From: JALYUA01 sp039931865
GTDB taxonomy: Bacteria; Acidobacteriota; Thermoanaerobaculia; UBA5066; Gp7-AA6
Assembly: GCA_039931865.1 (NCBI GenBank)
Contig: JBDTRB010000024.1
Span: forward strand, 1 to 35,860
Length of the DNA stretch: 35,860 nucleotides
Reading direction: 5' to 3'
Each line of letters begins with the position of its first letter. Position 1 is the stretch's first letter. The notes below the pieces were generated by a model. That model did no database searches. It was not told where the DNA came from and was given only the letters and a program-made list of their open reading frames with translations. Both the position numbers and the translations under genes were made by a program. Below, piece after piece: positions 32,362-35,860 of this stretch.

Positions 32362-33147
32362 TCAAATCAGATCGGCGAAATGTGGGCGCGCGCGAAAAAA
32401 CAGGGCGCCGCCGAGCGCAGCAGCCGCGGCGGCGCAGACGACGAGATAGAGCGCGGAGCCTGCGTCCGGGAGCATATGGAGCGTGAAGGCCCGGCGGTAC
32501 CACTCGGTCAGATGCGTGATCGGGTTCGCCGCCAGGATCGGGCGGAACCTCGCGGGAACGAGCGCCGCGGGGTAGACGATCGGCGTCGCCCAGAAGATGA
32601 CCGTCAGCCCGATTGAGATCGCCTGGGCGGCGTCGCGCAGAAACGTCGTGACCGTCGCGGCGATGCACCCGATCCCGAACGTCAACAGGACCTGGAGGAA
32701 GAGAGCGGGGATCGCGAGCAGGGCCCATCCGAAGGAGAAATGCCCGACCATGGCGACATAGACCCCGTAGACGGCAAAGCCGATCACCTGGTTGACGACC
32801 GCAGCCAGAATGGCGGAAAGGATCAGAGTTTCGATCGGAAACACCGTCTTTTTGACCATGGCCGCGTTGTCCGTCAGAGCGGAGGAAGATCGGGAAATCC
32901 CCTCGGAAATGGCCATCCAGGGCAGCAGCCCGGCCATCAGAAACTCCGGAAAACTGGCATATCCCTTCTCGACGGGCGCCCGGAGGATGACCGCGAAGAC
33001 CGCCGTATAGAGAAACATCCAGAGGACAGGGAGCGCGAACGCCCAGAGCACCCCCAGCCCCGAGCCGGCGTAACGGGACCTCAGGTCGCGGATAACCATC
33101 TCTTTTAAGAGGAAAAGGCGGGCGGAAAGAGGCTTGTCGCTTGACAT
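32362..33147 (-). CDS. wzm: polysaccharide ABC exporter permease (Wzm-type ABC-2 transporter)
   Basis: A 261-aa inner-membrane protein with about six hydrophobic segments and an amphipathic N-terminal RDLRSRYAGSGLGVLWAF motif (residues ~20-37), characteristic of Wzm/TagG/KpsM permeases. ANPITHLTEWYRRAF (near 210-224) is the conserved C-terminal loop. It should pair with the Wzt ATPase at 20684-21982 to export a lipid-linked polysaccharide. The two genes are normally adjacent; here three exported-protein genes and a radical SAM gene lie between. ATG at 33147 follows a clear promoter at only ~16 nt. Confidence 0.93.
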   Translation of the reverse strand: MSSDKPLSARLFLLKEMVIRDLRSRYAGSGLGVLWAFALPVLWMFLYTAVFAVILRAPVEKGYASFPEFLMAGLLPWMAISEGISRSSSALTDNAAMVKKTVFPIETLILSAILAAVVNQVIGFAVYGVYVAMVGHFSFGWALLAIPALFLQVLLTFGIGCIAATVTTFLRDAAQAISIGLTVIFWATPIVYPAALVPARFRPILAANPITHLTEWYRRAFTLHMLPDAGSALYLVVCAAAAAALGGALFFRARPHFADLI

Positions 33148-33163
33148 GCGGAGAGGGAGGGGG

Positions 33164-33191
33164 ATTATAGTGACCTGACCTTATGGTGCAA
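33164..33191 (-). promoter_or_regulatory. sigma-70-type promoter of wzm
   Basis: Minus strand TTGCAC (33186-33191), 16-bp spacer, perfect TATAAT (33164-33169). The likely transcription start falls ~9 nt before the wzm ATG. The region between -10 and ATG is CCCCCTCCCTCTCCGC with no Shine-Dalgarno, so the mRNA would be nearly leaderless. Confidence 0.7.
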
Positions 33192-33310
33192 TAGCATCCA
33201 GCCTCGAATCGGCCTCGCCTTCCGAATCGGCCCGGCGCGCTTGTACTCGATCGATACATAAATTCATCCACGGCGACACCGCAAATCCGCCGCAAGGCAA
33301 AGGCCCCTCA

Positions 33311-33712
33311 ATGTCTTCCCCGCTGTCGCCCCGCAAGATTCACCTGGTCGGCTCGCGGATTCGTGAGCTGCGCAAGGGCCGGCGGCTCACCCAGACGGAG
33401 CTCTCCGAGAAGATAGGGGTCGCGCAATCGGATCTCTCCCGCATGGAGCAGGGCGAATACAAGGTCGGGCTCGACACGCTCTTCAAGATCCTCCAGGTGT
33501 TCGACCTCAAGATGGGCGAGTTCTTCGGCGAGACGGAAGCGGCCGCCGAGGCGGAAGCCCGCGAGCTCGTGGCCGATTTCGAAGCGCTTTCGGGCGAGGC
33601 CCAGCGAGAAGTGCGCGACTTCGTCCGCTTCAAGAAGATGCTCCAGCAGCAGGAAAAGGAAGAGCCAGCCCGAGCGGATGGCCCGTCCGGCGAGCCGGAA
33701 GATAGGTCTTGA
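33311..33712 (+). CDS. XRE-family helix-turn-helix regulator
   Basis: A 133-aa DNA-binding protein. An HTH_3/XRE domain spans ~13-70 (IRELRKGRRLTQTELSEKIG, then VAQSDLSRMEQGEYKVGLDT), the recognition helix being AQSDLSRMEQG. A charged, helical C-terminal part (~73-133) rich in Glu/Ala may dimerise or bind a partner. Divergent from wzm across 163 bp and followed 80 bp later by a TPR gene on the same strand. It could repress or activate wzm and itself; that is positional inference. Confidence 0.92.
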   Translation: MSSPLSPRKIHLVGSRIRELRKGRRLTQTELSEKIGVAQSDLSRMEQGEYKVGLDTLFKILQVFDLKMGEFFGETEAAAEAEARELVADFEALSGEAQREVRDFVRFKKMLQQQEKEEPARADGPSGEPEDRS

Positions 33713-33792
33713 GTTTCGGTGACCCGTCCCGGACAATGATCAGATCCATCTCCGCACGAATGTCAGCCTGGACAAGTGAGCCCGGATAAGTC

Positions 33793-34695
33793 ATGAGCGA
33801 GCGCCGCAAGCATCTCGAGTTTCTCCGGAAGACCGCCCGCGAGGCGATCTGGGCCGGTGACTACGAGCGGGCGCTCACGCTGTACGACGATGCCCTCTCT
33901 CTGGCGCGCTCCTGGAAGGACCGTGACCTCGAGGACCTCTTCACCTGCAACCGGGCAACGACCCTGATCGAGATGGACCGGCAGGATTTCGACCTGTCGC
34001 GCCTCAAGGAAGTCCTCCTCCGCAATCCGTCGAGCTACAACGGCGTTCTCGCCGCCTACGTGTCCGCAAACGCGCACGAGGCGCGCGGCGAGTTCGCGAA
34101 AGCCCGGTTCTACGCCCAGACGGCGCTCGCGAAAGCCCGCGATCTCGGCGAAGAGGAGCTGACGGGGACCTCGCTCAACCTGCTCGCGGGCCTGGAGCTT
34201 CACGAGAGCCGGTTCGAGGCCGCGCGCACTCTCTTCGAAGAAGCGCTCGAGCGCCTGGAATCCGACGGCGAGAGCCTTTCGCGTCAGGCGGCGGTCGCGG
34301 CTGACAACCTCGGGTACTGCCACATCGCGCTCGACCGGATGGACGTCGGCGTGCCGCTCGTCGAGCGGTCCCTGTCCGTTCTCGACCGGCTCGGCGCCCG
34401 GCAGGCGATGGACTACCCCTCTCTCGACCTCTGCTTCGCGCACGTGAAGCGCAATCGCCTGGACGACGCGGAGAGCTGGGGAATCCGTGCGCTCGGGCTC
34501 GGCAAGGAATTCGGCCGCGACGACGTCGTGAAGAACTCGCACTACCTGCTCGCCGAGACGTACTCGGAGATGGGCCGCGAGTCGCAGGCGGACGAGCACT
34601 ACGAGGCGCTCGCCACCTACTACCCGAGCTTCCCGGCGCTGAAGCACTACCTCCGTCAGATCAGCCTGATGGAAGTCATCAACCTGAGAGCCTGA
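33793..34695 (+). CDS. cytosolic TPR-repeat protein
   Basis: A 300-aa soluble helical-repeat protein without signal peptide or membrane helix. TPR-like units include AIWAGDYERALTLYDDALSLA (~18-38, slightly over one helix pair), ARGEFAKARFYAQTALAKA (~97-115), ESRFEAARTLFEEALERLE and RNRLDDAESWGIRALGL. The layout resembles the sensor half of XRE-TPR regulators (Rgg/PlcR-like), but here on a separate polypeptide beside the XRE gene. ATG at 33793 has only a weak ribosome site. It ends one base before the next gene, so it is coupled to it. Confidence 0.87.
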   Translation: MSERRKHLEFLRKTAREAIWAGDYERALTLYDDALSLARSWKDRDLEDLFTCNRATTLIEMDRQDFDLSRLKEVLLRNPSSYNGVLAAYVSANAHEARGEFAKARFYAQTALAKARDLGEEELTGTSLNLLAGLELHESRFEAARTLFEEALERLESDGESLSRQAAVAADNLGYCHIALDRMDVGVPLVERSLSVLDRLGARQAMDYPSLDLCFAHVKRNRLDDAESWGIRALGLGKEFGRDDVVKNSHYLLAETYSEMGRESQADEHYEALATYYPSFPALKHYLRQISLMEVINLRA

Positions 34696-34696
34696 G

Positions 34697-35773
34697 ATGA
34701 GCCGCCTGCGCTGGACCGCCGCTTTTCTCCTCGCTGCCGCGTCTTTCTTCGCGTCGGGCAGCGCCCGAGCGGAAGAGAAATCGCTGCTGGCACCGGACGG
34801 CACCGTGTACACGGTCCGGTCGGGATCCGCAGCCGACCTTGCGGTCACGGGCGCGGGAATCCGGCCCGACGACAACCTCATCGAGTGGACCGCCCTCGCG
34901 CAGGACGGCAAGCGCGCCCTCGGGATCATTCCGAACACGACCTCGCACAATCCGAAGCTGAACCTCGACCTCGCCTTCGACGAGCAGAGCGGCTCCCTCG
35001 TGCTGCTCTGGAAGGAAGAGCTCTCGGTATTAAACGTCCTGCACCTCGGCGTTTTCCGCCAGGGCGCGTGGAAACAGCTCGACCTTCTCCCGAACCTCGG
35101 GTTCGCGCACGCTTACAACCCGCGGATGCTCCTGTCTCATCAGGTCGTCCACTGGCTCGACGAGAACGGCAAAGACGCGTGGAAGACGCGCTCGCTTCTC
35201 TCAGTGATCTGGTGGGAAGAGTCGCAGTACGCGCAGGCGCGCTATGCGCCGATTTTTCTCGATGAGGACACGAGCGCGAACGACGTGCCGGTCTACGACC
35301 TCCCCTCGATGGTCGGCGGCGGCGGTGTTCCGACCTCTTATGACGAAGTGCCGCCCGCCGCCTACCTGTACCCGAGTTTGCAGCTCGAGGGGCCGGGGGG
35401 CGCGATCCTGGCGAGCTTCGCGGATCTCGCCTCCAAGAAGCAGTACGTTGTCCGGGTCGCTTTCCCCACGGATCTCGGCGCGATCGGAACCAACGCGAAG
35501 ACCACCCTGCGCCGCCGCATCCCAGTCGTCGGCATCACCATGCAGGGGCCAGTCGCGATGGGACTTCCCGCCGAGCTGTCGGTCCCGATCTTCACGATCG
35601 TCGGCCCGACCTACAACCCGACGTTCGTCTGGTCGGAGGACAGATCGGTCAAGTTCATCCGCTACGACGTCGTCTCGGGCAAGTGGTCCACTCCGCGCGC
35701 GGTCGCGATCACCGACGAGATGTCGGCCGATAAGGCGATGCAGCTCGTACAGGAAATGGCGACCAGGAACTAG
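34697..35773 (+). CDS. exported protein of unknown function
   Basis: A 358-aa protein with a signal peptide (residues 1-25, cleavage after SARA) and a beta-rich mature region with no family I recognise. Motifs such as NLDLAFDEQSGSLVLLWKEE and SLLSVIWWEESQYAQARYAP (in part), with FIRYDVVSGKWSTPRAV near the end, read like a beta-propeller with repeated strands and aromatic residues. There is a Gly-rich loop (VGGGGVP). It starts 1 nt after the TPR gene stop, so expression is probably coupled. Confidence 0.82.
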   Translation: MSRLRWTAAFLLAAASFFASGSARAEEKSLLAPDGTVYTVRSGSAADLAVTGAGIRPDDNLIEWTALAQDGKRALGIIPNTTSHNPKLNLDLAFDEQSGSLVLLWKEELSVLNVLHLGVFRQGAWKQLDLLPNLGFAHAYNPRMLLSHQVVHWLDENGKDAWKTRSLLSVIWWEESQYAQARYAPIFLDEDTSANDVPVYDLPSMVGGGGVPTSYDEVPPAAYLYPSLQLEGPGGAILASFADLASKKQYVVRVAFPTDLGAIGTNAKTTLRRRIPVVGITMQGPVAMGLPAELSVPIFTIVGPTYNPTFVWSEDRSVKFIRYDVVSGKWSTPRAVAITDEMSADKAMQLVQEMATRN

Positions 35774-35781
35774 ATCCCCGT

Positions 35782-35797
35782 CCCGACTGCGGTCGGG
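35782..35797. repeat. short hairpin after the exported-protein gene
   Basis: CCCGAC-TGCG-GTCGGG, a 6-bp stem 9 bp after the stop codon. No U tract follows, so it is at best a weak terminator. Confidence 0.4.
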
Positions 35798-35827
35798 AGG
35801 TCCGCTTCATCCCGCCTCGGTCCGTTT

Positions 35828-35855
35828 CCCTTCGCCCTTCGCCCTTCGCCCTTCG
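35828..35855. repeat. 7-bp tandem repeat CCCTTCG x4 at the window edge
   Basis: Four perfect copies of CCCTTCG with no interruption, ending 5 bp before the window edge; the array may continue beyond it. Intergenic, so not coding for an obvious peptide repeat. Confidence 0.9.
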
Positions 35856-35860
35856 CCGTT

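Noticed and set aside
33763..34950. 395-codon minus-strand frame
   Set aside because: Antisense to the TPR and exported-protein genes, which have repeats and a signal peptide respectively.

Overview
The window is high-GC bacterial chromosome (no phage, plasmid, rRNA, tRNA or CRISPR signal seen). The gene content suggests an Acidobacteriota genome, perhaps Thermoanaerobaculia-like. The main clues are PDZ/7TM/SpoIIE phosphatases, PEGA-domain and PKD-rich secreted proteins, a repeated 'CLNxxRF...GFFWFF'-type C-terminal domain, and a secreted family beginning 'ATLLVPWF'. The taxonomic placement is inference from family knowledge, not from a marker gene.

Layout. (1) 1-8037, all minus strand: a signalling block. 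Read in its own direction it encodes a PDZ/multi-TM/GAF/SpoIIE phosphatase, a membrane-anchored TPR protein and a GAF-AAA+-Fis regulator whose GAFTGA loop reads GVATGV. After a ~620-bp gap come an RsbW-like anti-sigma kinase, a STAS antagonist and a GAF protein (probable second SpoIIE phosphatase) that runs off the left edge. Together these look like a partner-switching circuit: phosphatases act on the STAS protein, and the STAS protein titrates the kinase. No sigma factor is visible. (2) 8168-9735, plus strand: tmk and holB, overlapping by ATGA. (3) 9796-10941, minus: a secreted glycine-rich protein with two PEGA domains and its own terminator. (4) 11078-23088, minus: a surface-polysaccharide operon of nine genes. 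In transcription order these are radical SAM/SPASM, Wzt-type ABC ATPase, methyltransferase, GT4, GT2, GNAT, LmbE-GT2 fusion, GT4, GT2 and a last GT2 (the last two separated from the rest by a hairpin-bearing gap). Most junctions are 4-bp GTGA/TTGA overlaps. (5) 23320-32280, minus: three separately terminated genes for large exported proteins (1730-aa PKD protein, 545-aa secreted protein, FG-GAP lipoprotein). (6) 32362-33147, minus: the Wzm permease that should partner Wzt, about 9 kb away from it, with a clear promoter and an almost leaderless start. (7) 33311-35773, plus: a divergent XRE regulator, a cytosolic TPR protein and an exported protein. The right edge ends in a 7-bp tandem repeat.

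How they may work together. Regions 4 and 6 would build and export a decorated polysaccharide: GT2/GT4 enzymes assemble it, LmbE deacetylates, GNAT acylates, the methyltransferase may cap it, and Wzm/Wzt with a C-terminal glycan-binding domain exports it. Region 5 supplies large exported proteins that could display on or bind the same surface. The XRE gene shares a 163-bp divergent promoter region with wzm and is the best local candidate to control it. Functional links between blocks are inference from position only.
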